Positions 1 through 9,877 are shown, numbered from the stretch's first letter. The stretch is 64,000 bases of DNA from CAZKRL01 sp964555295 (GCA_964555295.1 CAZKRL010000006.1:1-64000); one strand, 5' to 3'. Program-made: numbers and translations. The notes: generated by a model not told the origin, from the letters alone.

Positions 1-469
1 TGCAGTTGTCGTCGATGCCATTGCAAGTTTCAGTAGCGTTTGGACGAATCGCTGCATTGTTGTCATTGCAATCGGTGCTGTTGCTCACATATCCCGTCGG
101 AGCTGAACATGCTGATGTTGTCACCGATGCATTTCCATAGCCATCGCCGTCTGAGTCTTGATAGAAAGTAACGAGCACACCTTCATCAACGGTGCTGTTG
201 CAGTTGTCGTCGATGCCATTGCAAGTTTCAGTAGCGTTTGGACGAATCGCTGCATTGTTGTCATTGCAATCGGTGCTGTTGCTCACATATCCCGTCGGAG
301 CTGAACATGCTGATGTTGTCACCGATGCATTTCCATAGCCATCGCCGTCTGAGTCTTGATAGAAAGTAACGAGCACACCTTCATCAACGGTGCTGTTGCA
401 GTTGTCGTCGATGCCATTGCAAGTTTCAGTAGCGTTTGGACGAATCGCTGCATTGTTATCATTGCAATC
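1..469 (-). repeat. Exact 198-bp tandem repeat (66-residue MopE unit)
   Basis: Bases 1-198 and 199-396 appear identical. A third unit starting at 397 matches for about 73 bases with one substitution (position 458) and then diverges into a shorter unit. The period is a multiple of three, so each copy adds 66 residues in frame with the Cys/Asp-rich motifs. The array runs off the left edge, so the true copy number is unknown. Confidence 0.9.
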
Positions 470-3400
470 ACCACCACACGTAGTATAACCATCGCCGTCA
501 GCATCAAAGCCTTCGTCGATTTGCCCATTGCAATTGTCATCCGTTCCATTACAGATTTCGATAGGTGCGGTTATTTGAATGAAGAAAGTTCCAGTGGTAG
601 CATTGTATCCGCCGGCTTGAATGAAATAAGTCTGACCCAAGGTGAGTTGAGCACAGGTTAACGTAATGGACGATTTGTAGTTAGTTGATGCGATATCATC
701 ATTACATGCGATTTGAGTCCCGCCGCATGAAGAGTATACCGCCAATCTTGTATCTGATAATGTTCCTCCCGTAAAATTTGTTGAGATGGTAACGGGTCCG
801 CCTTGAAAAACAAATTTGTACCATACATCCTTGATTTGAGTGGTACCACCGCAAGTAGGATTGGTTCCTTGAATGCAGGCACTAACATTGCTGCCAGAGG
901 TAGCTGCAGCATTGACTGTAAGCGCTATTGCTCCAGAACACAGATCGTTCACTGGTCCGAACGTGCATGAGTTATCGCTCTGTGTAGCCAATGAATTATA
1001 GTTGCATGCTGTTGGATTGGTGCATCCAAGCACTTGCCCGATAGGGTAACAGAAATTGTGAGAGGCGGATGTTCCAAAGCTCGCATTGGTCATGGTAACC
1101 AATGTGGTTTGGGTCAGATTATCTTTGATGAAATAGTTGCCAGCTCCTTGTGCGCATCCACTGCCGGAAATTCCGTCGCCATATGAGTCATTGATGACGA
1201 ATGTGTAACATTCTGTTGCAAGGCACACAGGAATATTGACAATGGTTTCGCTGGCATATCCTGCACCAGAATGAACGATGTTATTTGACGCATCCCGGAT
1301 TTGCCAGCTCGTTTCTCCAGGATAGCAATCGGTTTCCAATGTGAGCGTTGCGTTATTAACACCATTCACACAATAGTAACTTGAGGTTAGGGAGTTGTTG
1401 GTGGCATTTTCATCTGTGCCACCATTCACGGAAAGAATGTTGGCCGTAAAGGTGAAAGCACCATTGCCATAGTTAACAGTTGGCAGTGTGATGTTTTGCG
1501 ATGCGCCGGTGGCGAGGGTTCCGCTCCATGTGTAGCTCTGCGCAGCCTGGCCGCTTATCTGATAGCTGATACTCATGGAGGTGAGAGTGGTGGTACCCGC
1601 GTTAAGAATTTGGATCACCGGTGTTACACTTGATGAGCAGAGGGTTCCTGTTGGACTTACAATTGCGCTCATCACGCCATCCAGGGCAGGAAGTACATAA
1701 AGTGGCGCGCGCCATATTCCTCTTCCATAGGTGCAGGCAGTAATTGTATTGGTGCTCAGTTGTATGTCCAGATCAAATACTTCTGCATTGGGCAACGCAT
1801 TGAAATATGGAACGAAATTGCCGAGAATATCATCACGGAAGTATACTCCTGCATCCATTCCCACATATATGCCGTTGCTTGTGTTGGGTTGATAGACCAC
1901 AACATTCGCCGGTAAATTCGGAAGGGAACCAGAAATATTTGTCCATGTAGTACCACCATCTGCGGTGTAGTAAAGTTTTTGACCGGCAGTGTAGTTGCTG
2001 TAACTCACCCATACTTTGTTCGGATCCGTATTGTGGATACAGAATGACGTTATGTATGAACCTTGCATTCCATTTACCTGAGTAAACGTGGCGGCGTTAT
2101 CGATGCTTTTGTATAATGCACTTCCTTTAGAAGCATAAACGATATTGGAATTCGACGGAGCTACAGCGATATAATTGCAATCAGTGGTTCCGCCGAATGC
2201 CGCAGATGCAGTAAATGTGCTGCCACCGTCGAGAGATTTGTATACCAATGATTTTCCGACGAATATGTGATTGGGATTAGGTCCGAGTACGTATGGTGTA
2301 ACCCATGCGCCGTCTTCATTAACCCCGGTACCACCGCTGCCAACAATTTGCGAGAATGAAGCTCCACCATTGGTGCTTTTAGATATTGCACCGTAGTATA
2401 ATTCACCATACATGATGCTGGCATTGGAGGCGTTGATCTGACAATCCATACCATCACCACCCAAAGGTCTTGTATGCGTTGAACCATTTTTCAGATTGGT
2501 TCCGTTGTCTTGCCATCCGGAGATAACCACGTTGTTATTGGTGCCGGCAACGCTGAGTCGATAGATCTGAGCAATTGGCAAATTGCTCGAAATATCAGAA
2601 AACGATGTCCCTCCATTGGAGGTCATAAACACGCCTCCATCGTTACCTATCAATAACCGCGATGAGTTCGGAACAAAATGAATAGCATGGATATCGGCAT
2701 GCACATAGGGTGCGCCACCGCCTCCATACCAATGACCGATCAATGTGTAATTCGCGCCGCCGTTGGTCGATTTCCAGACATTCACGCCGCCGATTACAAT
2801 GGTGTTGGCATTGCTCGGGTCAGCTGCAATTCTCAAGTCATACCACCCCTGTCCACCGGTTGTTGCAGTAGCTGATGTATCCCAATTCAAATAGTTGGGA
2901 CTGGTGCCTGTCATTTGAGTAAATGTGGCTCCGTTATCGATGGACTTCCAAACTCCCAAAAGTCCAGAATCGTTGCCACTCGCCAATACATAGACCACAT
3001 TGGCGTCGGCCACAGTAGTAGCGATAGACATACGTTGTGCACTTGTAGAGGTTGGTAAACCGGTGGTAAGTTGAGTCCATGTTACTCCACCATCAATGGA
3101 TTTGAATAATTGATTGCTGGATGCGTACCATGTGTTAGAATCGCCCGGCTTCATGGAGAGATCTTTGAAATTTCCCGCAACAGTCTGCGTCCAATTAACA
3201 CCTCCATCCGTTGTTCGATAAATACCATTGCTGGTTGCACATATTACAATTTGAGTATTGCTAGGGTTGATGAGGATTCGGCTGGTGGTTCTCGTGAGTG
3301 TAACGCTCCAATTGAGCCCCGTTGTATTCCAGGTATTTCCGCCATCGGTGCTCTTCAAGACGCCGAGTGCCTTGGTATCACCGGCGTCACAATCACCAGT

Positions 3401-3955
3401 AGCCAGATACATGATATTCGTATTAGTAGGGTCAATTGCTACGTCACTTGCCCCGATTGACGCGAGGAAGTCGGTGCCTAACATCGACCATGAGGTTCCG
3501 CTGTCAATGGTCTTCCACAAACCGCCGCCCGGAGCACAAGCGAAAAAAGTAGTTGTGCTGCCCGGCAGCTCTCTTACTCCGTTGATTCGACCGGCACCTC
3601 CGCCGCCTGAAGGAACCGACATATTTCCTATATAAGACCAAACACCTGTGGCTGTCGCGTTCTTAAACATCCTTGGAGATTCCTTCATCGCGCGCATCAC
3701 GGCATCCGGTGCCGGCTTGTTGCCTCGCTTATCGACCCTTGGCTCCATATACCACTCATATCGCTTGAAGGCCTTGTAGCCAGATCCTTTGGTAATGGGT
3801 CTGCCCTTCCAGTATTCATTGAATTTCGCTTGGGTTTCGAAAAAATTTGAACTTGGGTCAGATACCAGATCTTGCCAGGTTCTTTCGTTGAGCTTCTGGG
3901 CGTTCATGTTGAAAGCAAAAAGCACAAGCACAAGGAGTTGCACAAAATTTTTCAT
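1..3955 (-). CDS. Giant secreted BNR/sortilin-type repeat protein with MopE metal-binding repeats (3' end off the window)
   Basis: I followed this frame codon by codon on the minus strand from ATG at 3955 to base 2 and saw no stop, giving at least 1318 residues. Residues 1-20 are a signal peptide ending near NMNAQ. Residues ~100-750 hold repeated blades of the type STDGGNTWN, TTDGGVNWTQ and SIDGGVTWTQL, as in BNR/sortilin/photosystem-stability-factor propellers. A cysteine-containing beta domain (DVWYKFVFQGG) lies around residues 1030-1120. From residue ~1130 come MopE-like repeats (CNGIDDNC, DSDGDGYGN, DCNDNNAAIRPNATE), a calcium/metal-binding type. The architecture fits a cell-surface or exported T9SS cargo, and the sorting domain would lie beyond the left edge. 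The substrate is not predictable. It is transcribed divergently from the PorE-like gene. Confidence 0.85.
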   Translation of the reverse strand, partial: MKNFVQLLVLVLFAFNMNAQKLNERTWQDLVSDPSSNFFETQAKFNEYWKGRPITKGSGYKAFKRYEWYMEPRVDKRGNKPAPDAVMRAMKESPRMFKNATATGVWSYIGNMSVPSGGGGAGRINGVRELPGSTTTFFACAPGGGLWKTIDSGTSWSMLGTDFLASIGASDVAIDPTNTNIMYLATGDCDAGDTKALGVLKSTDGGNTWNTTGLNWSVTLTRTTSRILINPSNTQIVICATSNGIYRTTDGGVNWTQTVAGNFKDLSMKPGDSNTWYASSNQLFKSIDGGVTWTQLTTGLPTSTSAQRMSIATTVADANVVYVLASGNDSGLLGVWKSIDNGATFTQMTGTSPNYLNWDTSATATTGGQGWYDLRIAADPSNANTIVIGGVNVWKSTNGGANYTLIGHWYGGGGAPYVHADIHAIHFVPNSSRLLIGNDGGVFMTSNGGTSFSDISSNLPIAQIYRLSVAGTNNNVVISGWQDNGTNLKNGSTHTRPLGGDGMDCQINASNASIMYGELYYGAISKSTNGGASFSQIVGSGGTGVNEDGAWVTPYVLGPNPNHIFVGKSLVYKSLDGGSTFTASAAFGGTTDCNYIAVAPSNSNIVYASKGSALYKSIDNAATFTQVNGMQGSYITSFCIHNTDPNKVWVSYSNYTAGQKLYYTADGGTTWTNISGSLPNLPANVVVYQPNTSNGIYVGMDAGVYFRDDILGNFVPYFNALPNAEVFDLDIQLSTNTITACTYGRGIWRAPLYVLPALDGVMSAIVSPTGTLCSSSVTPVIQILNAGTTTLTSMSISYQISGQAAQSYTWSGTLATGASQNITLPTVNYGNGAFTFTANILSVNGGTDENATNNSLTSSYYCVNGVNNATLTLETDCYPGETSWQIRDASNNIVHSGAGYASETIVNIPVCLATECYTFVINDSYGDGISGSGCAQGAGNYFIKDNLTQTTLVTMTNASFGTSASHNFCYPIGQVLGCTNPTACNYNSLATQSDNSCTFGPVNDLCSGAIALTVNAAATSGSNVSACIQGTNPTCGGTTQIKDVWYKFVFQGGPVTISTNFTGGTLSDTRLAVYSSCGGTQIACNDDIASTNYKSSITLTCAQLTLGQTYFIQAGGYNATTGTFFIQITAPIEICNGTDDNCNGQIDEGFDADGDGYTTCGGDCNDNNAAIRPNATETCNGIDDNCNSTVDEGVLVTFYQDSDGDGYGNASVTTSACSAPTGYVSNSTDCNDNNAAIRPNATETCNGIDDNCNSTVDEGVLVTFYQDSDGDGYGNASVTTSACSAPTGYVSNSTDCNDNNAAIRPNATETCNGIDDNC

Positions 3956-4129
3956 TCGGTTAATTTAGGTAGTGCAATGTATAGCAATCGTGATTAATCA
4001 TTCAATGGAATTGCTATTTAATCAATTGAAATTATTTCTTTTCAAAATATCGATTTACGAAGTGAATGTTGAAATTTTATCACAGAACTGTGGTTTTACC
4101 TCGAAGAAAAAACGAACTTTCGAATCACA

Positions 4130-6151
4130 ATGAAACGTGAAGCGCTCGTCGTCCTCTTGATCTGCCTGACTTCTTCATGGCTAGCTCAGGATTCATGCAC
4201 GTACCAGCCGGAAGGTAAAATTGCCAAATGGCTCGAACAAAGTTTCGATAATCGCAAATACGAGACAGCCGAGCGAATAGGATTTCTGCAAAAGGCACTT
4301 GAAGAGGATGACAAATGTTTGCCTTGTTTGTTGCGACTCGCCGAGATTGAATTCAAAGTGGCCAAAAAGGGAGGAAGTTTTGCCTCATCAAAAAGCCATC
4401 TCCTTCGCTTGCGTGAACTTTGTGAAAACTATCACAGTGAGGTATACTACATGCTCGGTGCCATGACCTATGCCGATAGAGAGTATGCCGATGCACAAAA
4501 TCATTTTGAACATTTTCTCCGATTTCCGGATGACGACCCTTCCAAGTTTGAAAAAGATTACCGCAAGAAATATGATGAGGTAGAGGAGGCATTGAAAAGT
4601 GTTCGCGTGTATGCTGAAATTTTTAATAACCCCTTTGAATTCACGCCTAAAAAAGTTGAGGGCGTATCATCTGCCAACGATGAATTTCTTCCGTTGATAT
4701 CGCCCGATGGTGAAATTATGTTCTTCACACGCAAAGGGCAAAAGCAGGCCAAAGGAGATTTGGTTCCCCGAGCGGTTGAGGAGTTTTCATGGAGCAAGAG
4801 GCCCAATATCAATGGAGCTTTTGATAGTGGTTTTGCATTGCCTAAACCCTTCAATCTCGGACAAAGTTGTGGAGGCGCAGCGATAACACCTGATAACAAG
4901 GAGATGATTGTGGCAATGAAAAATCCTACCACGAAAAATCCTGAGAATATTGATCTATTCGTAACCCGTTATGAATACATCACCAATGAAGCAGGGGTAA
5001 AGGAATATAAATGGTCTGAACTGAAGCTCTTGGATGAAAACATCAATACAGAGTCGGGATTTGAAGGTCAGCCTACCCTCAGCGGCGATGGTAAAACGCT
5101 TTATTTTGTTGGGGTAAGGGAGGATTGTGTGAAGGATCCATTCGGAAATCCTTCACACGATTTGTTTTTTAGTATCCGTGATGCTAATGGCAAATGGCAG
5201 AAGTCACAATCCTTAAAGGGAGGAATTAATACCAAGGGCCAGGAGAAGGCTCCGTTTATGCATAGTGATAGTAAAACCTTGTATTTCGCAAGTAATGGTC
5301 ACATCGGTGTTGGCGGTATGGATTTGTATTACACCAAGGTCAACGACGATGGCAGTATCGGAGAAATAAAGAACCTCGGGATTCCGATAAATACAGACGC
5401 TGACGAAGTAGGCATTGTTGTAGCGAGTGATGGTGAACTTGCCTATTTCGGCGCAAAGAATTTTATGAATCAAAAAGGTTGGGATGTTTTCGAGTTCCGT
5501 ATGCCTGAGAAAGCAAGACCAGAGAAAGTAATGGTGGTAAAAGGTCAAGTAAAAACGAATCAAGGCGCCCCCCCTACTAGCGCCACGGTTGAAATCAATT
5601 ACATGGAATCGGGGAAAAGCGAAACTATTGGCGTCAACAATGACGATGGAACCTTTGCGGCGGTCGTGAAAATGTCGGGTAAAGAAGATATTACTCTCAG
5701 CGTTGACGGAAAAGACGTTGCTTTTAACTCTCAGGTAATCACTCGTAAGGATGAGAAGACACCGGTGGTAAGCAGAATTGACGTGATAACATCAGAACAG
5801 AAAACCGGTGAGGTTTGCATTTTGAAAGACATCTATTACAAAACATCAAGAGCAGAATTGGAGGCGACATCACTATCCATTCTTGATGCCTTTGCACTAT
5901 ACCTGAAGCGACACCCAACAATGGAAATTGAGATTGCGGGACATACTGATAACATTGGCGACGACAAATCCAATCAGGCATTATCAGCGGAACGTGCCTT
6001 TGAAGTATTGAATTATTTGGCACAAAAGGGCGTTGACAGCGCTCGGTTGAAACACGCTGGTTATGGTGAGAGCAAACCTATCGGTAATAATTCTACACCA
6101 GAGGGAAGAGCATTAAACCGCAGAACAGAATTTACAATTTTGAAGAATTAA
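4130..6151 (+). CDS. PorE-like envelope protein: TPR, PD40 propeller, regulatory domain, OmpA C-terminal domain
   Basis: This 673-residue protein starts with a signal peptide (residues 1-19, ending WLAQ). TPR-like helices follow (~25-150), then PD40/WD40-like blades (~175-470) with motifs such as PLISPDGEIMFFTRKG and DSKTLYFASNGHIG. A carboxypeptidase-regulatory-like beta domain lies at ~470-550 and an OmpA domain at ~560-673 (IEIAGHTDN, LSAERA, HAGYGESKP). OmpA domains bind peptidoglycan, so the protein probably tethers an outer-membrane assembly to the wall. Order of domains and length match PorE of the type IX secretion system, but Bacteroidota carry several paralogues with this layout, so I do not assign the symbol. 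It is read divergently from the BNR gene, with 174 bases between. Confidence 0.88.
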   Translation: MKREALVVLLICLTSSWLAQDSCTYQPEGKIAKWLEQSFDNRKYETAERIGFLQKALEEDDKCLPCLLRLAEIEFKVAKKGGSFASSKSHLLRLRELCENYHSEVYYMLGAMTYADREYADAQNHFEHFLRFPDDDPSKFEKDYRKKYDEVEEALKSVRVYAEIFNNPFEFTPKKVEGVSSANDEFLPLISPDGEIMFFTRKGQKQAKGDLVPRAVEEFSWSKRPNINGAFDSGFALPKPFNLGQSCGGAAITPDNKEMIVAMKNPTTKNPENIDLFVTRYEYITNEAGVKEYKWSELKLLDENINTESGFEGQPTLSGDGKTLYFVGVREDCVKDPFGNPSHDLFFSIRDANGKWQKSQSLKGGINTKGQEKAPFMHSDSKTLYFASNGHIGVGGMDLYYTKVNDDGSIGEIKNLGIPINTDADEVGIVVASDGELAYFGAKNFMNQKGWDVFEFRMPEKARPEKVMVVKGQVKTNQGAPPTSATVEINYMESGKSETIGVNNDDGTFAAVVKMSGKEDITLSVDGKDVAFNSQVITRKDEKTPVVSRIDVITSEQKTGEVCILKDIYYKTSRAELEATSLSILDAFALYLKRHPTMEIEIAGHTDNIGDDKSNQALSAERAFEVLNYLAQKGVDSARLKHAGYGESKPIGNNSTPEGRALNRRTEFTILKN

Positions 6152-6232
6152 TGCCGATTAATCAACCATAATACATTCATATATTTTGAAGAAAAACGAT
6201 AATATCGTCATGCACACATTCACATTTGGTTT

Positions 6233-7768
6233 GTGAGTATTACCCAAAAAATAAGTAGTGGACTTGGTTGGAGCACCATGACTGTTGTTCTACAGGTTGT
6301 GATCCAATTAGTATATACAGGCATTCTTGCAAGGTTGGTCTCCAAGGATAGTTTTATGCTAATGGGGATTGTGCTGGGCATCATGGGCTTTGCTGAAATT
6401 TTCTCGCAAATTGGTATTGGTCCAGCGCTCATTCAACGAAAGGATGTAGATCAACACCATATCAATAGTGGATTTTATTCTGCTCTTGTCCCGGGCGTTT
6501 TGTTTACCCTAATATTCATCGGACTCGCCCCTGCCATCGCATCGTTTTATCGCTTAGAGGAACTTACGGATATAGTTCGTGTGGTTTGCACAAGCTTTAC
6601 CATATCAGCCCTTGCTCTTATACCCAGAAGTATGATGACCAAGGAACTTCGCTTCCAACAAATGTTTAAAGCTGGAATGATATCCATCATCGGTGGCAAT
6701 CTAATTGTAGGACTCACACTGGCCTGGATGGGCTTTCAAGTTTGGGCCTACGTGTGGGCATTATTTGCACAAAACGCATTGATGACACTTGCTCTATGGT
6801 ACTATCAACCCGTAAAAATTACATGGTCATGGAAGTGGAGTGCCACTAAAGATTTGATTCGTTACGGAACAGCGAGCACATTATTTAACGCCTTGAATTA
6901 TCTCGCCACTAAACTCGATGTGCTCGTATTGCCTAGGTTTATGCGCGGTAATCTGAATGAGCTATCGAGCGTACAAAAAGCTGACGCATCTTATTATGAG
7001 CGCGCGGGATATGCTATGTCACAACCCATTACGATCATGGGAAAGCTAAGTGACAGTGTCTTATTTAGTGGCATGTCAAAGCTACAAGATGATCAAATTC
7101 GTTTGGGTAAGATGCTAACATTAAGCTTGAGAGTTATATCCTTGCTAATGGTGCCTGTATCTGTTTTTATGGTCTTTTTCTCCGGAGTACTTATTCAGCT
7201 GTGGCTTGGAACCGACTATTTATATACAGCTGCGATACTTAAAATACTATTCTGGGCTGTCATCTTTCGCTCTCTCAGCAAATTGGGAGATTCCCTTTTA
7301 CGGGCAAAAGATTCAGTTTTTATCGGTTCAGCTATTAAGCTTGTTTATGTCATTATGATGACACTCAGCATATACCTAACTGCGCATCTTGGCATGCAGA
7401 TGGTCGCTTGGGGAGTGGTAATTTCCACATTCATTCACTTTGCCATGAATATGCATCTTTGTACCCGCCTTATCAATATCCGCTGGGGTCAAATATTATC
7501 AGCAATAACTCCTTCTATAATACTGGGTATTTTGATCTGGCCATTTTGCTGGTTGATGCATCTCTGCCTTTTATTTGCAAACACCAGTAATATTCTCGTC
7601 TTAGTTATTGCAATGATTTTTACCGCGTGCATTTATGCCTCAATAATTTTTTTGTTTCCTAGATTACTTGGGAGAAACGAAAATTGTATCCTTAACTATC
7701 TCCCTCGAAAGTTCCATAGCCAGAAAATATTTAGATCGATGATGATACGATGCGGAATTACTGTTTGA
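6233..7768 (+). CDS. Polysaccharide flippase, MOP superfamily (Wzx-like)
   Basis: A 511-residue polytopic membrane protein with many hydrophobic helices, beginning SITQKISSGLGWSTMT, an N-terminus typical of the PST/oligosaccharide flippase branch of the MOP superfamily. It would move lipid-linked sugar units across the inner membrane for surface polysaccharide. The start is GTG at 6233; the nearby ATG at 6209 runs into a stop after a few codons. The 3' end overlaps the next gene by 19 bases, suggesting translational coupling. The polysaccharide made is unknown, because no glycosyltransferase genes are adjacent. Confidence 0.85.
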   Translation: MSITQKISSGLGWSTMTVVLQVVIQLVYTGILARLVSKDSFMLMGIVLGIMGFAEIFSQIGIGPALIQRKDVDQHHINSGFYSALVPGVLFTLIFIGLAPAIASFYRLEELTDIVRVVCTSFTISALALIPRSMMTKELRFQQMFKAGMISIIGGNLIVGLTLAWMGFQVWAYVWALFAQNALMTLALWYYQPVKITWSWKWSATKDLIRYGTASTLFNALNYLATKLDVLVLPRFMRGNLNELSSVQKADASYYERAGYAMSQPITIMGKLSDSVLFSGMSKLQDDQIRLGKMLTLSLRVISLLMVPVSVFMVFFSGVLIQLWLGTDYLYTAAILKILFWAVIFRSLSKLGDSLLRAKDSVFIGSAIKLVYVIMMTLSIYLTAHLGMQMVAWGVVISTFIHFAMNMHLCTRLINIRWGQILSAITPSIILGILIWPFCWLMHLCLLFANTSNILVLVIAMIFTACIYASIIFLFPRLLGRNENCILNYLPRKFHSQKIFRSMMIRCGITV

Positions 7769-8448
7769 ATCTGAAATGTATGTGCAGTTTGGTGATCATG
7801 ATTATCACCGCTAATGCTCTTCGTGGACAGGCAAAGTTATCGTTCAGCGTCCCTGATAGTCTTGGATTCATTCTTTCCCTGAATAACGACACCATCAATC
7901 GCAGAGCAGTTCAAGAGCTCAGTTTATACACTTCATTATCGGGAAAGATTAATGTCAGAGCCATTTTCCCGAACTCACCAAGATTGGAATTTCAGCAGGT
8001 TATTAATGTTAAGCCATACACCTCTGTATCATTTTCATTGAACTACTCCAAGAATGCTTTTAAGTTCTCACCAGGAGCAGAGACCATTATTGATCCTCTA
8101 CAATTTCCCAAGTATCTCAAAAACACAAACCAAAACACAAACTTGTCAACGGCTAAAGGCTGTTTTCCTCAAAGCGATCAGATGATGCTTGAGAGCGTTT
8201 TGAAATCACTCGAGGAAAATACCATGGAGTCTCGTAAACTCGAAATCATGAAAGAATATGCAGGAAGTCAATGCATAACGGTTTCTCAATTAAGGCAGTT
8301 ACTTGGAAAACTTATGCAAGAAGACAACAAGTTAGAATTACTCTCAACATCCATCTCCCACATCTACAACCCAGATGAACTCAACCAGGTGTTAGAAGAT
8401 TTTTTTCTTGAACGCAGCAAGACGAAGGCAGCTTTGTTGATTCAGTAA
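7750..8448 (+). CDS. DUF4476 domain secreted protein
   Basis: A 232-residue protein. Its N-terminus has a hydrophobic stretch ending LRGQ, read as a signal peptide. Residues ~30-120 look like a beta domain (LSFSVPDSLGFILSLN). The C-terminal ~95 residues (CFPQSDQMMLESVLKSLEE ... ITVSQLRQLLGKL ... NPDELNQVLEDFF) match the helical DUF4476 pattern that is widespread and functionally undescribed in Bacteroidota. The start lies inside the flippase gene, so the two are probably co-expressed, but I see no functional link. Confidence 0.75.
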   Translation: MRNYCLNLKCMCSLVIMIITANALRGQAKLSFSVPDSLGFILSLNNDTINRRAVQELSLYTSLSGKINVRAIFPNSPRLEFQQVINVKPYTSVSFSLNYSKNAFKFSPGAETIIDPLQFPKYLKNTNQNTNLSTAKGCFPQSDQMMLESVLKSLEENTMESRKLEIMKEYAGSQCITVSQLRQLLGKLMQEDNKLELLSTSISHIYNPDELNQVLEDFFLERSKTKAALLIQ

Positions 8449-8512
8449 ATTCTTGAAGTCAAAAAGCCAGTAACATGACTGGAAGTGTCTTAACTATTTT
8501 TTTCGTTTTCAT

Positions 8513-8544
8513 TTGTCAATAGTCTAATTGGAATTTTACATTTG
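8513..8544 (+). promoter_or_regulatory. Bacteroidota-type promoter of metK
   Basis: TTG at 8513-8515 is followed after 21 bases by TACATTTG at 8537-8544. This is an exact fit to the TTG-N(17-23)-TAnnTTTG consensus of the Bacteroidota primary sigma factor. A start just downstream (about 8548-8551) would put the 5' end of the transcript exactly at the base of the structured leader. Confidence 0.65.
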
Positions 8545-8548
8545 CCTC

Positions 8549-8620
8549 GCATTTCGAGCCCGTGAGGGCACCAACCGAGTGGCGCACACCACGGTGGTAA
8601 AATGATGCGGGCCAAGCCAA
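8549..8620 (+). ncRNA. Structured metK leader, candidate SAM-I-clan riboswitch
   Basis: The leader can form a closing helix GCAT (8549-8552) with ATGC (8605-8608), a hairpin GCCC (8558-8561) with GGGC (8566-8569), and a second arm ACC-AA-CC (8570-8576) with GGTGGT (8593-8598). That arm is capped by GTGG (8579-8582) with CCAC (8589-8592). The CAACC...GGTGnTAA arrangement, with an internal AA opposite U, is the S-adenosylmethionine-binding core of SAM-I-type riboswitches. The bases GCCCG (8558-8562) can also pair with CGGGC (8608-8612), which crosses the closing helix as a pseudoknot. Position upstream of metK and a promoter ending just before the helix both support a SAM sensor. I see no P4 helix and no clear terminator, so control might act on translation. 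Confidence 0.55.
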
Positions 8621-8685
8621 AACAAACAGCGCTCCCACATAATTTTTGAATATGCAAATGAATGTGTAACCAATACATAATTTGT

Positions 8686-9828
8686 ATGTCATATATCTTC
8701 ACTTCAGAATCGGTGTCAGAAGGACATCCCGACAAGGTAGCAGATCAAATTTCAGACGCAATTCTGGATGCCTACCTTCAAAATGATGCAGATGCCAAAG
8801 TGGCCTGCGAAGTTCTCATTACAACTCATCTATGCGTAATCGCAGGTGAGGTAACATCAACATCATCAGTAGATGTAGTATCTGTTGCAAAAAAGGTTTT
8901 GCAGGATATTGGATATCACTCCGACGATGTTGGTTTTAACCTTCACACGGCAGAATTCAGAAATGCCATTCATACCCAAAGCCCGGAGATTCACGAGAGT
9001 GTTATAACCGGTGGCGCCGGTGATCAAGGACTGATGTTTGGATATGCATGTAATGAAACTTCGGAGCTGATGCCATTGCCAATAGCTGTTGCACATCGCA
9101 TTATCCAGCAACTAGAATTTCATAGGCACAATTCCATTTTACCATGGCTAAGACCCGATGCGAAATCACAGGTTAGCATTGAATATGACGCAACCCACCG
9201 GCCTATGAGTGTCAATAACATTGTTGTATCCACACAACACGCGCCATGGGTCAGTCAAGATGAAATCGCACATGAAATACAAGAAAAAATTATTCATCCA
9301 ATTCTTAAGGATTTGCAACTTCCAAGATCGGGTTCGATATGGATCAATCCTTCCGGCAGCTTTATTATAGGAGGGCCTCATGGTGATACAGGCCTCACCG
9401 GAAGGAAAATTATTGTTGACACATACGGCGGAAGATGTCCGCACGGAGGTGGTGCCTTCTCAGGTAAAGATGCAAGTAAAGTAGATCGCAGCGGAGCCTA
9501 TATCGCACGATATATCGCCAAGCATTTGGTTCATGCAGCGCATATTGATCACTGCACGGTGCAGCTATCGTATGCTATCGGTCGTCCCGATCCCACTTCT
9601 GTTTTCATAGATACCCACGGCAGCCATCAATTTGAGCAAATCGATTTGGTGAATGCCGTTTATTCATCCTTTGACTTGACACCGCTAGGTATTATCAGAA
9701 CCCTCGGTCTTAAAAGACCCATTTTCAAACCTACCGCGTCCGGCGGTCACTTCGGAAAAAACAACTATCCATGGGAAATATTGAATCCAGAGATTGTCAA
9801 CCGTCTAAGAAAATGCTTGAATGTTTGA
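8686..9828 (+). CDS. metK: S-adenosylmethionine synthetase
   Basis: MetK makes S-adenosylmethionine from methionine and ATP in the cytoplasm. From ATG 8686 the protein has 380 residues, close to the usual ~384. It opens with the conserved FTSESVSEGHPDKVADQISD. Other signatures are GAGDQGLMFGYACNET, LPWLRPDAKSQV, GGPHGDTGLTGRKIIVDTYG and HGGGAFSGKDASKVDRS, which carry the ATP, Mg and K ligands. An in-frame ATG at 8662 would add eight residues, but the family starts here. The structured leader upstream probably senses the product. A DUF3293 gene follows 49 bases later. Confidence 0.97.
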   Translation: MSYIFTSESVSEGHPDKVADQISDAILDAYLQNDADAKVACEVLITTHLCVIAGEVTSTSSVDVVSVAKKVLQDIGYHSDDVGFNLHTAEFRNAIHTQSPEIHESVITGGAGDQGLMFGYACNETSELMPLPIAVAHRIIQQLEFHRHNSILPWLRPDAKSQVSIEYDATHRPMSVNNIVVSTQHAPWVSQDEIAHEIQEKIIHPILKDLQLPRSGSIWINPSGSFIIGGPHGDTGLTGRKIIVDTYGGRCPHGGGAFSGKDASKVDRSGAYIARYIAKHLVHAAHIDHCTVQLSYAIGRPDPTSVFIDTHGSHQFEQIDLVNAVYSSFDLTPLGIIRTLGLKRPIFKPTASGGHFGKNNYPWEILNPEIVNRLRKCLNV

Positions 9829-9877
9829 GTCTTGAGCTTAGATATTCGGGATTATTACTACAACACACGATATAAAG

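Noticed and set aside
1..469. Tandem repeat considered as a CRISPR array
   Set aside because: The unit is 198 bp without unique spacers and lies in frame in a coding gene.
3110..3635. Plus-strand frames within the BNR gene
   Set aside because: They are antisense to a verified open minus-strand frame with repeat motifs.
6209..6232. ATG start for the flippase at 6209
   Set aside because: The frame ends at a stop after seven codons; GTG 6233 is the workable start.
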